Assembly: GCF_025567365.1 (NCBI RefSeq)
Contig: NZ_JAOQJG010000001.1
Location: 186,001-250,000, forward strand
Length of the DNA stretch: 64,000 nucleotides
Origin: Anaerostipes amylophilus
GTDB lineage: Bacteria; Bacillota; Clostridia; Lachnospirales; Lachnospiraceae
Direction: 5' to 3'
Shown: positions 26,515 through 34,851 of the stretch, piece after piece
Position numbering within the stretch: position 1 is the first letter of the stretch
How the letters are laid out: the number at the start of each line of letters is the position of its first letter
The notes under the pieces: model-generated
What the model saw: the letters and a program-made list of their open reading frames with translations, nothing else
The model's database searches: none
What the model was told of the DNA's origin: nothing
Position numbers and translations under genes: made by a program

Positions 26515-27287
26515 TCTCCACCAACTAAATTAATAGATTGACCTGTTAAATAAGAAGAACAATCTGTCAGTAAAAAGATGGCTGCCTGAATCACATCTTG
26601 AAGATCTACCAATTTATGCATTGGAATGTTTTTCTTAAAATAAGGTAGTACTTCCTCTGGATCTAAATCACGTTTTTTCGCATATTCATATTTCAATCGA
26701 TCCCACATTTCCGTATGTACAATTCCTGGACAAATAGAATTTACACGAATATTCTTGTCCGCAAATTCTTTTGCGATAGACTGTGTTAATCCCTGTACTC
26801 CAAATTTACTTGCACAATAGATTGTCTGCCATGAGCTCGCTTTTTTTCCTGACAGAGAAGACATATTAAGGATTGTTCCTCCACCATTTTTTAACATTTT
26901 ATCAATTGCTACCTGACAACATAAAAATGTTCCTTTTAAATTAACATTCATCGTAAGATCCCAAAGTTCTTCATCACAATCAAGAAATGGTAACATCTTT
27001 GAAACTCCTGCAGAATTTACCCAAGATGTGATTGGTCCAAATTTTTCTTCTACATCTGAAGCTGCCGTCTCAATCTGTGTTTTGTTTGTGATATCTGTCT
27101 TATAAAATGTTGCAACACCACCTGCTGCCTCAATTTCTTTTATAACTTCCTGCGCTTTTTCTTCATTCATATCAAGAATCGCTACTTTGGCTTCTCTTGC
27201 TGAAAAGTCTTTTGCCATTGCTGCTCCCATTCCACTTGCTGCTCCTGTAATGACAATAACCTTTCCTGTTAATTTTTCTGTATTCAT
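26502..27287 (-). CDS. Short-chain dehydrogenase/reductase, SorD-like
   Basis: The 261-residue NAD(P)-dependent oxidoreductase has the Rossmann motif TGAASGMG (14-21), the NSAG motif, catalytic Ser in NMSSLSG and YCASK (Tyr and Lys). Its C-terminus LVGGEWMD fits polyol dehydrogenases. In L-sorbose operons the equivalent SorD is a D-glucitol-6-phosphate 2-dehydrogenase making fructose-6-phosphate; the same step here is inferred from context. The AAGGAGTGATCAT ribosome site is strong. It follows EIIB by 11 bases. Confidence 0.88.
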   Translation of the reverse strand: MNTEKLTGKVIVITGAASGMGAAMAKDFSAREAKVAILDMNEEKAQEVIKEIEAAGGVATFYKTDITNKTQIETAASDVEEKFGPITSWVNSAGVSKMLPFLDCDEELWDLTMNVNLKGTFLCCQVAIDKMLKNGGGTILNMSSLSGKKASSWQTIYCASKFGVQGLTQSIAKEFADKNIRVNSICPGIVHTEMWDRLKYEYAKKRDLDPEEVLPYFKKNIPMHKLVDLQDVIQAAIFLLTDCSSYLTGQSINLVGGEWMD

Positions 27288-27298
27288 ATGATCACTCC

Positions 27299-27772
27299 TT
27301 ATTTTAAATAGCTACTGATATCTACTGGTTTGTTGTTTGGCATTACCTGAATAAAAACATTGACATTTTTACCTAATAATGCTCTGAACTGATCATTTTC
27401 TTCTGAACTAGTAGAGATATTTTTGTATAATACACTTCTATCATTTCCAGCTCCCATTCCTCCAACATCAACTTCTTCAATGTTGATTCCATGGTCTACC
27501 AGATAATTTAATACTTCCGGTCCTTTCACAAGAAGTATCGTTGGTTCATCTAATCCTTGTGAAAAGAATGTAACACCATCTTCTTTGTTGAAGATTCCGA
27601 TGGCAATTTCTTCTGGAATTGCCATCTCTAAAACTTCGATCATGTAATCATCTTCTGCTACAAGATCATCTACGATCACCACCTGTGTTGCTTTTTTATT
27701 TTTGATCCATGCTGTCATTACCTGTCCATGAATCAAACGATCATCAATCCTTGTTAATACTAAGTTTTCCAC
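27299..27772 (-). CDS. PTS mannose/sorbose-family EIIB
   Basis: The protein of about 157 residues carries phosphate between EIIA and sugar. The N-terminus ENLVLTRIDDRLIHGQVMTAW has the active His15 in RLIHGQV. I chose GTG at 27772 because family members begin a few residues before this motif. It overlaps the EIIA gene end by 29 bases, which suggests translational coupling. An ATG 72 bases upstream would add a 24-residue tail with no homology. Confidence 0.88.
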   Translation of the reverse strand: MENLVLTRIDDRLIHGQVMTAWIKNKKATQVVIVDDLVAEDDYMIEVLEMAIPEEIAIGIFNKEDGVTFFSQGLDEPTILLVKGPEVLNYLVDHGINIEEVDVGGMGAGNDRSVLYKNISTSSEENDQFRALLGKNVNVFIQVMPNNKPVDISSYLK

Positions 27773-28181
27773 GACGCTTTGTTTCTCCTTTCTCAAATAA
27801 AGTTCCTTGAATTCCATGATAATCCGGATTTGTTGCAATCTCAATTAAGTCTTTTAGTGTACTGCTTTCAGTTCTTTCGGAGGCAACTGCAACCAGCATT
27901 GGCATATTCATTCCTGATACCAGACCGATCTTATGTGTTTTTGACATATATGCTGCACTCTGAAATGGTGTTCCAAAAACAATATCTGCTAAGATCAGTG
28001 TTCCTTCTGAATTCTCATTTTCTAAAATTATCTGATCTAGTTTTTCCCTATATGTATCTGCCGTCATTCCAGGATACAACGCTAATGTTTTGATTCCATA
28101 ATCGTCTCCTGTTACCATGATCAGTGATTTTAATAGTCCCTCACAAAACTCTCCATGACTGATCAAAATTATGTTTACCAT
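27744..28181 (-). CDS. PTS mannose/sorbose-family EIIA
   Basis: The 145-residue protein starts MVNIILISHGEFCEGLLKSL, with the phospho-histidine His9, and has the TLILADIVFGTPFQSA block of the EIIA-Man fold. It lies between the fused EIIC-EIID gene (37 bases upstream) and EIIB. AGGAGG precedes the ATG. Confidence 0.92.
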   Translation of the reverse strand: MVNIILISHGEFCEGLLKSLIMVTGDDYGIKTLALYPGMTADTYREKLDQIILENENSEGTLILADIVFGTPFQSAAYMSKTHKIGLVSGMNMPMLVAVASERTESSTLKDLIEIATNPDYHGIQGTLFEKGETKRRGKLSINKD

Positions 28182-28218
28182 ATTTCTTGCCTCCTATTTT
28201 TGCATTATCTCCTTTTTA

Positions 28219-29889
28219 TTATCCTACATATCCTAAAATTCCTGTATAGTATCCAATGATACCAACAACAAAGATCGCTACGATGATCCATAATGTATTT
28301 ACTTTCTTTCGAAGCATCCACCATACAAGCATTGTAATTCCAAGTGGGATTAATCCCGGTGCTAATGAATTTAAAACTGTCTGGATTTTTGTAACTCCCT
28401 CACCAACTTTAATTGCTAATGGTGTATCTACTGCTACACGAGTTGCTGCCATAGAACCTACTACCATTAATCCAACAATACTGAAAGAATTAATAATTTT
28501 ATCTACTGTTCCATCTTTTAAAATCTTTAACAGTGAAGTTTTTCCTTGTTTATATCCTGTCATAAACATAAAATATCCACATGCAAAAATCAATACTTCA
28601 AATACAACTGTCGCGAAAATTGGTCCAAGATAACTTCCATCTAATGCCATTGAGCATCCAATTCCAAATAAGATTGGGAAAAGGATTCCCTGCATTACTG
28701 TATCTCCAATACCTGCTACTGGTCCCATCAATCCTGTTCTTACTGAGTTGATATCTTTTGCTGTAACATTTTCTCCGTTCGCTCTTGCCTCTTCCATTGA
28801 ACATGTAATACCATTAATGATCGGTCCAATTGTAAATACTTCTGAATTATAAAATACAAGGTATTTCTTTAATTCTGCTACCTGATCTTCTACTTTGTCA
28901 TATAATGCTCTGATCGGTGTGATCATTAAGTTCGCAATTCCTAGTGCCTGTAATCTTTCATAATTGTAACATGCTTCTGTACTTGTAGTTAAAAGCCAAG
29001 TCTTGATCAATGTTTTCTTTGATAATTTCTTTTTCGGTCCATCAATTGTTTTTGTAATTTCCTCAGCTTCTTCTGTACTCTGACCTACCTCTTTTACTTC
29101 TACTTTCTTATTTACAGACAAACGTCTAACTTTCTTCTTTTCTCCCTGCTGCGCTGTTGTAGTTTTCTTATCATTAAAATATAAAATGATCGCTATGACC
29201 GCTGCAAAGATTGAAACTGCTGTCAAATCAAGTTTGCTATATTCTGTCAAGAAAAATCCTGCGAAAAACCATGGCATTAATGTTTTTTTACCAAGATAAT
29301 TTAATAACATTGCAATACCTAAGGCAGGCATGATTCCTCCAACAACCTCTAATGCATTGATGATGCTTCCTGGAATCGCATTTAACATAGACTGTGACCA
29401 ATCACTTCCAAACATGATCATTGCAAAAACTGGTACTCCATATAAGAGTAATGCCATACAAAATGATGGCAGGTAGTTCATGATCCTTACACCTTTAATG
29501 TTTCCTTTTTCCAATAACTTGTCTGCTTGATGAATCCATGCTGCATTTACTGTCATATATACCTGATTTAATAATAATCCAAGCATACTAAATGGGATAG
29601 CAAATGTTACAGCCATTTTAGGGTCTGCTCCAGACATGATCGTAAGTGCTGTACCAAAAATTCCAGCTACGATCGTATTACTTGGCATGGTACCTCCTGC
29701 TGAGATCCATCCAAGATATATTAACTGAATGGTCGCTCCTGCGATCATACCAGTCATAGGTTCTCCCATAAATACACCAACCAATGTACCAGTTGTTAAT
29801 GGATAAACTAAACATTTTGTGATTGGTCCAAAGAACCACCATTGTCCACATGTTGCTAATAAACCTACTAAAATTGCAGATATAACCAT
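28219..29889 (-). CDS. Fused PTS mannose/sorbose-family EIIC-EIID
   Basis: This 556-residue protein joins the two membrane subunits normally made as separate polypeptides. Residues 1-235 match EIIC (GEPMTGMIAGATIQLIYLGW, GGTMPSNTIVAGIFGTAL). A charged linker at about 240-290 (KKKVRRLSVNKKVEVKEVGQ) follows, then EIID from 290 (LIKTWLLTTSTEACYNYERL, GLMGPVAGIGDTVMQGILFP) to a C-terminal membrane helix. The linker would be cytoplasmic. A fusion fixes the stoichiometry 1:1. It is the third gene of the operon. Confidence 0.9.
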   Translation of the reverse strand: MVISAILVGLLATCGQWWFFGPITKCLVYPLTTGTLVGVFMGEPMTGMIAGATIQLIYLGWISAGGTMPSNTIVAGIFGTALTIMSGADPKMAVTFAIPFSMLGLLLNQVYMTVNAAWIHQADKLLEKGNIKGVRIMNYLPSFCMALLLYGVPVFAMIMFGSDWSQSMLNAIPGSIINALEVVGGIMPALGIAMLLNYLGKKTLMPWFFAGFFLTEYSKLDLTAVSIFAAVIAIILYFNDKKTTTAQQGEKKKVRRLSVNKKVEVKEVGQSTEEAEEITKTIDGPKKKLSKKTLIKTWLLTTSTEACYNYERLQALGIANLMITPIRALYDKVEDQVAELKKYLVFYNSEVFTIGPIINGITCSMEEARANGENVTAKDINSVRTGLMGPVAGIGDTVMQGILFPILFGIGCSMALDGSYLGPIFATVVFEVLIFACGYFMFMTGYKQGKTSLLKILKDGTVDKIINSFSIVGLMVVGSMAATRVAVDTPLAIKVGEGVTKIQTVLNSLAPGLIPLGITMLVWWMLRKKVNTLWIIVAIFVVGIIGYYTGILGYVG

Positions 29890-29901
29890 ATATTATCCTC
29901 C

Positions 29902-30906
29902 TTAATGTTTCCCACTAAGAGAAACCATTACTTTTCCTTTCCTTGAGTACTTCTTTGTTTTGAGTTCTTCCCCCATCTCCTCTAATGATAATCTTGCACT
30001 AATGATTTTCTTTGTATCGATTACTCCACTTTCAAGCAATGAAATTGCTTTTCTGCTCGTATGTGGATTTAAATAAGATGTATAAATGCTCAATTCTTTT
30101 GTATATGCTTCAAATTGATTAAATGATACATTTTCTTCTGGATCACCTAATCCAAATAACAACACCTTTGCTCGTTTTCCCGCAATATGAATCGCCTGTT
30201 CCATTGTATTTTTTAAGCCTATACACTCTATCACATAATCGACATTTAATTTGTCAGCAATTTCTTCTATCTCTTGATCTGTACATGCCTTCGTTGCACC
30301 CAATTCTATTGCTAACTCTTGTTTATTCTCTTCTCGTTCAACAACGATCAGATTTTTTGGAGCTGTTAATTTTAGCAGTTGTAACATTAAACTTCCAATA
30401 GATCCCATACCATACATAACAATGTTAGAACCACTTTCTATATTCAGAAGATCCATCCCATGTAATACACATGATAAAGGTTCTGTAAATGCCGCATCTT
30501 CTAAATCCAGAGAATGATCAATTTTATATACATTTTCTTCTGGCGGATAAACATATTCTGCAAAACCTTTTGCTACACCATGTCTATGAATACAGAAATT
30601 TTGATATCCTTTTTTACACCACTCGCACCTTCCACAGCCCCAGCTTGGATCACAAGCTACCCTGTCTCCAGGTTTAAAATTTTCACAATTTTCTCCGACT
30701 TCTGTGACAATTCCTGAACATTCATGTCCTAAAATAATTGGCGGTACGACAACACTCGCTCCATTTTTTCCTTCAAACTTATGAATATCTGTTCCACAAA
30801 GTCCACACCACGCAACTTCAATCTTTACTTCATGATCTACTGGCTTGCGGTCTTTTATTTCTTTCACTTCATAAGTATGATTTCCTAGATAAAATCCAGC
30901 TTTCAT
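29902..30906 (-). CDS. Zinc-dependent alcohol dehydrogenase, SorE/sorbitol-dehydrogenase-like
   Basis: The 334-residue MDR-family enzyme has catalytic zinc ligands in GLCGTDIHKFEG and ILGHECSGIV, four structural-zinc cysteines (CGRCEWCKKGYQNFC) and a Rossmann motif GMGSIGSLMLQL near 165. L-sorbose operons carry a similar enzyme (SorE, L-sorbose-1-phosphate reductase); galactitol-1-phosphate and other polyol dehydrogenases are also close, so the substrate is inferred. It is the second gene of the operon, 12 bases before EIICD. AAGGAGG precedes the ATG. Confidence 0.88.
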   Translation of the reverse strand: MKAGFYLGNHTYEVKEIKDRKPVDHEVKIEVAWCGLCGTDIHKFEGKNGASVVVPPIILGHECSGIVTEVGENCENFKPGDRVACDPSWGCGRCEWCKKGYQNFCIHRHGVAKGFAEYVYPPEENVYKIDHSLDLEDAAFTEPLSCVLHGMDLLNIESGSNIVMYGMGSIGSLMLQLLKLTAPKNLIVVEREENKQELAIELGATKACTDQEIEEIADKLNVDYVIECIGLKNTMEQAIHIAGKRAKVLLFGLGDPEENVSFNQFEAYTKELSIYTSYLNPHTSRKAISLLESGVIDTKKIISARLSLEEMGEELKTKKYSRKGKVMVSLSGKH

Positions 30907-30917
30907 TGTTGCCCTCC

Positions 30918-31766
30918 TTATTCTTTTATATTTTTAAATAAGTTAATCTTTCGTTCAACAATTTCATCTATCGTATTTAAACATGGAACAACATTTTCTC
31001 TGTTTGAAATATTTTCTTTATTTTTATCATAACATTCCTTTGCTTTTTTGTTCCATCCAACAAGAAGTTCTGTTCCTACATTAAATTTACGAATTCCTAA
31101 ATTAATGACTTTCTTAACGTCTTCTTCTTTGACTCCAGTACCCCCATGAATGACAAGTGGAATATCAATAACTTCTTTAATTTCTTTCAGTCTTTCAAAA
31201 TTAATATTTGTTTTTGATTTATACTGTCCATGATTTGTACCAATTGCTACTGCTAATGCATCTATTCCTGTCTGTTTCACAAATTCTACAGCATCTTGTG
31301 GATCTGTATAACAAACATCTTTTTGATCAACAACAACTCCATCTTCTGTTCCACCAACAGTTCCTAATTCAGCTTCTACACTAACACCATTTTTCTTTGC
31401 ATACTCAACCACTCTTTTTGTTCCAAGAATGTTATCTTTTAGTGGCAAGGATGATCCATCAAACATAACAGAACTATATCCGGCATCAATTGCTTTTCTA
31501 ATCTCATCATAGTCTTTTGCATGATCTAGATGAAGAACTACATCAATTCCATATTGTTCTGCCATAGATTTGCAGACACTGACCAAATTTTTATGTCCAA
31601 TATAATTTGCTGTTCCGCAACTTGTCTGAATGATCACGGGTGTTCTCTGATTAACTGCTGCCTTAATAATTGATGGTAACATTTCTAAATTATGTGTATT
31701 AAATGCTCCAATAGCCATATTAAGATCTTCTGCTTCATTGAGTACTTCCTTTAATGTTGTATACAT
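30918..31766 (-). CDS. Class II fructose/tagatose-bisphosphate-type aldolase
   Basis: The 282-residue zinc aldolase starts MYTTLKEVLNEAEDLNMAIG and shows LHLDHAKDYDEIRKAIDAGY (catalytic Asp and a zinc His), VEAELGTVGG, AIGTNHGQYK (zinc His), LVIHGGTGV and KFNVGTEL. The KbaY/GatY/FbaA family cleaves ketose bisphosphates to dihydroxyacetone phosphate and an aldehyde. First in the operon, with AAGGAGG before the ATG. If the pathway ends at fructose-6-phosphate an aldolase is not strictly needed, so its presence is a hint that the substrate or route differs from classic sorbose use. Confidence 0.92.
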   Translation of the reverse strand: MYTTLKEVLNEAEDLNMAIGAFNTHNLEMLPSIIKAAVNQRTPVIIQTSCGTANYIGHKNLVSVCKSMAEQYGIDVVLHLDHAKDYDEIRKAIDAGYSSVMFDGSSLPLKDNILGTKRVVEYAKKNGVSVEAELGTVGGTEDGVVVDQKDVCYTDPQDAVEFVKQTGIDALAVAIGTNHGQYKSKTNINFERLKEIKEVIDIPLVIHGGTGVKEEDVKKVINLGIRKFNVGTELLVGWNKKAKECYDKNKENISNRENVVPCLNTIDEIVERKINLFKNIKE

Positions 31767-31906
31767 ATTTCCTCCTTATTCTTTTTCATTGACTTTTCTT
31801 ATCACGTTGTCACATCAAGTTATTCATGGCCATTGAATTTCTCATTTGTTTTACCTGATGTAATTATTTTAATCAATTTTGAAAAAGAAATAAATAAATT
31901 TTGACC

Positions 31907-31960
31907 GAAAACACTTTCATCCTTAAGCCTTCATGCAATTAATTATGAAACGATTTTCAT
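31907..31960. promoter_or_regulatory. Paired operator-like palindromes between the RpiR gene and the sugar operon
   Basis: ATGAAA-N4-TTTCAT (31945-31960) and a second, GAAA-N4-TTTC (31907-31918), have centres 40 bases apart, about four helical turns. Both lie in the divergent control region; they are candidates for binding by the RpiR regulator. Confidence 0.55.
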
Positions 31961-31967
31961 CCATAGA

Positions 31968-31997
31968 TTGAAATTATTTTCGTGTACATGGTACAAT
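31968..31997 (+). promoter_or_regulatory. Promoter of the RpiR regulator gene
   Basis: TTGAAA (31968-31973) and TACAAT (31992-31997) are 18 bases apart, about 40 bases before the ATG at 32039, which follows a GGAGG. Confidence 0.65.
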
Positions 31998-32038
31998 TAT
32001 TATAAATATTTAAACTCACTATTTATGGAGGTCCTATC

Positions 32039-32800
32039 ATGATTTTTCAAATTGATAAAACTATATATGAACAGTTATCAGAAACCGAACGATATATTGT
32101 TGATTTTATTAGCCAAAATGAAGACAAAATTTCTTATCTCTCCATTACAAATATTGCCAATAAAACATTTTCATCCCCAGCCACAGTATCTAGAACAATT
32201 CAAAAATGTGGTTTTAAGGGAATCGCAGAATTGCGTTATCTAATTTCAAAAGAGGATAAGGATAAAAGTAAAAATGTATCTCCTTATGCCATCAATAAAT
32301 TATTAGATAAGGTCTATCAGGAATCTACACAAACAATTGAAAATATTCCAATCCCTGCAATTTTAAAAGCCATAGATCATATTAATAATGCTGAAAAAAT
32401 TTTCATCTATGCCCGAGGTTTTACAGCGATGTTTGCAGAACATTTTCAGATGTATCTCCAATTAATGGGATATAATGCTGTCGTTGTCAAAGACGTAAAA
32501 TGGATGGAACAAACAAAAAATTTAGTTACTTCTGCAGACACTGTGTTTGTCTTATCTGTGAGAAATACGACTCCAGAACTTGCTCAAGCTCTCCGTGTTG
32601 CTCGTCACATTGGTGCAAGAACTGTTGTATGTTGCTGCAAATCTATGACTGAATTAGAAAAATATGCAGATGTTGTTTTAATTGGACATTCCAATGTTAT
32701 CATGGAGGAAAAGAGTCTTACTGTGTATTCTCATCTTCCTCTATTGATCATTACAGAAACCCTTATTAATTATCTTAGTACAGATGCTGAAGCTTTGTAA
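32039..32800 (+). CDS. RpiR/MurR-family sugar-phosphate-sensing regulator
   Basis: The 253-residue protein has an N-terminal helix-turn-helix (1-77, ITNIANKTFSSPATVSRTIQKCGFKGIAELR) and a SIS domain from about 105 (IFIYARGFTAMFAEHFQMYL, VFVLSVRNTTPELAQALRVA) that would bind a phosphosugar. It is divergent from the aldolase operon across 272 bases with paired palindromes, so it is the likely local regulator; activator or repressor cannot be told from sequence. Classic L-sorbose operons use SorC instead. Confidence 0.93.
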   Translation: MIFQIDKTIYEQLSETERYIVDFISQNEDKISYLSITNIANKTFSSPATVSRTIQKCGFKGIAELRYLISKEDKDKSKNVSPYAINKLLDKVYQESTQTIENIPIPAILKAIDHINNAEKIFIYARGFTAMFAEHFQMYLQLMGYNAVVVKDVKWMEQTKNLVTSADTVFVLSVRNTTPELAQALRVARHIGARTVVCCCKSMTELEKYADVVLIGHSNVIMEEKSLTVYSHLPLLIITETLINYLSTDAEAL

Positions 32801-32820
32801 AATTCCATTTTCTTATCAAA

Positions 32821-32860
32821 AAAAGGGATACAACAGGTCTAAGCCTTCTGTATCCTTCCT
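32821..32860 (+). terminator. Candidate terminator after the RpiR gene
   Basis: GGATACA (32826-32832) pairs with TGTATCC (32849-32855), with an inner AGG/CCT pairing. The T tail (TTCCTAATT) is modest. Confidence 0.5.
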
Positions 32861-32903
32861 AATTATCTTATTTCGCTGTAACGACAAAACTTTATATTGT
32901 ACT

Positions 32904-33360
32904 TCAAATTCTTTTCTTTAATCTTTCTTTGTCTTCTTCTGAAATATCTAGTGCTTCCATTGCTTTACGCATTTGCCTTCTCTCTCCTTCCGTTTCCTTA
33001 AAATACTTCACTGTATTTTTCAATTCATCATAAAACATATCTATAGAACTTGTACATCGAAAATCATGCATCAATTTTCCAACAGGATCATCATCATTCT
33101 TATAACTTCCATTCACATAAATTATATGTGAGCCATCTTCAAATCTTTCCTTCGTTTCTTGTATAATTCGTTCTACATGATATAATGGCAAACCTTTGTC
33201 CATATAATCATTCTATGTAATGAAAATTACATATGAATCATGAAGTTCCTTAAACTTCTGTTTTGCTTTTAACATCTTTGTATCTAACATGCTACTATGA
33301 AATCTTGCTCTATGAGCATCTGCTCCCACATCGGCTCTTTGAACTTCAATATTTCGATCA
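32904..33360 (-). pseudogene. Rpn-family (PDDEXK_2) nuclease/transposase remnant
   Basis: The 99-residue ORF (GLPLYHVERIIQETKERFED, SHIIYVNGSYKNDDDPVGKL) is the C-terminal part of Rpn recombination-promoting nucleases. Reading upstream in the same frame gives NIEVQRADVGADAHRARFHS and ELHDSYVIFIT, then a TAG exactly where intact family members have Glu (VIFITEND), then NDYMDKGLPLYH. The catalytic N-terminal portion before NIEVQ is absent, with a stop codon just upstream. So it is 5'-truncated and carries a nonsense change. Confidence 0.8.
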
Positions 33361-33414
33361 TGTTATTGTTGTAATATTAATTATGTTATAATCATTTTAA
33401 AAGTATATGCATTT

Positions 33415-33453
33415 ATCTAAAAAAGACCCAGAAAGCCTAAACTTTCTGAGTCT
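33415..33453 (-). terminator. Terminator of tuf
   Basis: On the minus strand AGACTCAGAAAG pairs with CTTTCTGGGTCT (one U-G wobble) around TTTAGG and is followed by six T residues. It closes the str operon. Confidence 0.9.
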
Positions 33454-33491
33454 CATAAATATTATCCTAAATTCAATCGTAGAAGTAAGAA

Positions 33492-34685
33492 TTACTCGAT
33501 GATTGTAGCAACACGTCCTGATCCTACAGTACGTCCACCTTCACGGATAGCGAAAGATAATCCCTGAGCCATAGCGATTGGGTGAATTAATTCGATAGTC
33601 ATTTCTACGTTGTCACCAGGCATGCACATTTCTGTTCCTTCTGGTAATTCGATAACACCTGTAACGTCTGTTGTTCTGAAGTAGAACTGTGGACGATAGT
33701 TGTTGAAGAATGGAGTATGACGTCCACCTTCATCTTTTGTTAAAACGTATACCTGAGCTGTGAATTTTGTATGGCATGTGATTGAACCTGGCTGGCAAAG
33801 AACCTGTCCTCTTTCGATTTCGTCTCTCTGAACACCACGTAATAATGCACCAATGTTATCTCCAGCCTGAGCTTCGTCTAACAGTTTACGGAACATTTCT
33901 ACACCAGTTACAACAACTTTTCTTGTTTCTTCTTTGATACCAACGATTTCAACTTCGTCAGATACGTGAAGAACACCACTTTCTACTCTACCAGTTGCTA
34001 CTGTACCACGTCCTGTGATAGAGAATACGTCTTCGACTGGCATTAAGAAAGGTTTGTCTGTATCACGCTGTGGATCTGGAATGTAGCTGTCAACAGCATC
34101 CATTAATTCCATGATCTTATCTCCCCATGGTCCAGCTGGATCTTCGATAGCTTTTAAAGCAGATCCCTGGATGATAGGAATGTCATCTCCTGGGAATTCG
34201 TATTCATTTAATAATTCACGAATTTCCATTTCTACTAATTCTAATAATTCTTCATCGTCTACCATATCACATTTGTTCATGAATACTACGATGTAAGGAA
34301 CACCTACCTGACGAGATAACAGGATATGTTCTTTTGTCTGAGCCATTACACCATCAGTAGCAGCTACTACTAAGATAGCTCCGTCCATCTGAGCTGCACC
34401 AGTGATCATGTTCTTTACATAATCGGCATGGCCTGGGCAGTCAACGTGAGCGTAGTGACGTTTTTCTGTTTCATACTCAACATGAGCTGTAGAGATTGTG
34501 ATACCACGTTCTCTTTCTTCTGGAGCTTTATCGATATCTTCAAAGTTCTCAGCTGTGTTTCCTTCTACTCTTTCAGCTAAAACTTTAGTGATTGCTGCTG
34601 TTAAAGTTGTTTTACCATGGTCAACGTGTCCAATAGTACCAATGTTGCAATGAGGTTTAGTTCTCTCAAACTTTTCTTTTGCCAT
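33492..34685 (-). CDS. tuf: Elongation factor Tu
   Basis: This 397-residue GTPase delivers aminoacyl-tRNA to the ribosome. All motifs are present: G1 GHVDHGKT (19-26), effector RGITIST, G3 DCPGHADY, NKCD and GSALKA, then domains 2 and 3 to GRVATIIE. The ATG at 34685 has AAGGAGGACAATTAAA before it; the 11-codon upstream extension is leader. It is last in the rpsL-rpsG-fusA-tuf order, 166 bases after fusA. A shortened paralogue lies about 9.4 kb downstream. Confidence 0.99.
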   Translation of the reverse strand: MAKEKFERTKPHCNIGTIGHVDHGKTTLTAAITKVLAERVEGNTAENFEDIDKAPEERERGITISTAHVEYETEKRHYAHVDCPGHADYVKNMITGAAQMDGAILVVAATDGVMAQTKEHILLSRQVGVPYIVVFMNKCDMVDDEELLELVEMEIRELLNEYEFPGDDIPIIQGSALKAIEDPAGPWGDKIMELMDAVDSYIPDPQRDTDKPFLMPVEDVFSITGRGTVATGRVESGVLHVSDEVEIVGIKEETRKVVVTGVEMFRKLLDEAQAGDNIGALLRGVQRDEIERGQVLCQPGSITCHTKFTAQVYVLTKDEGGRHTPFFNNYRPQFYFRTTDVTGVIELPEGTEMCMPGDNVEMTIELIHPIAMAQGLSFAIREGGRTVGSGRVATIIE

Positions 34686-34851
34686 TTTAATTGTCCTCCT
34701 TATTCGCCCTATGGGCAATTACAATAATGTTTCAAACTTCAATATAGTTGCCCAGCAAAGGGCCGTCCTAAATTTGATTATATTTCATTTAAACAAATAT
34801 TTCAAGACTATTTTGACAAAATAGCCTCGAAATATTTATATATTAATTTTC

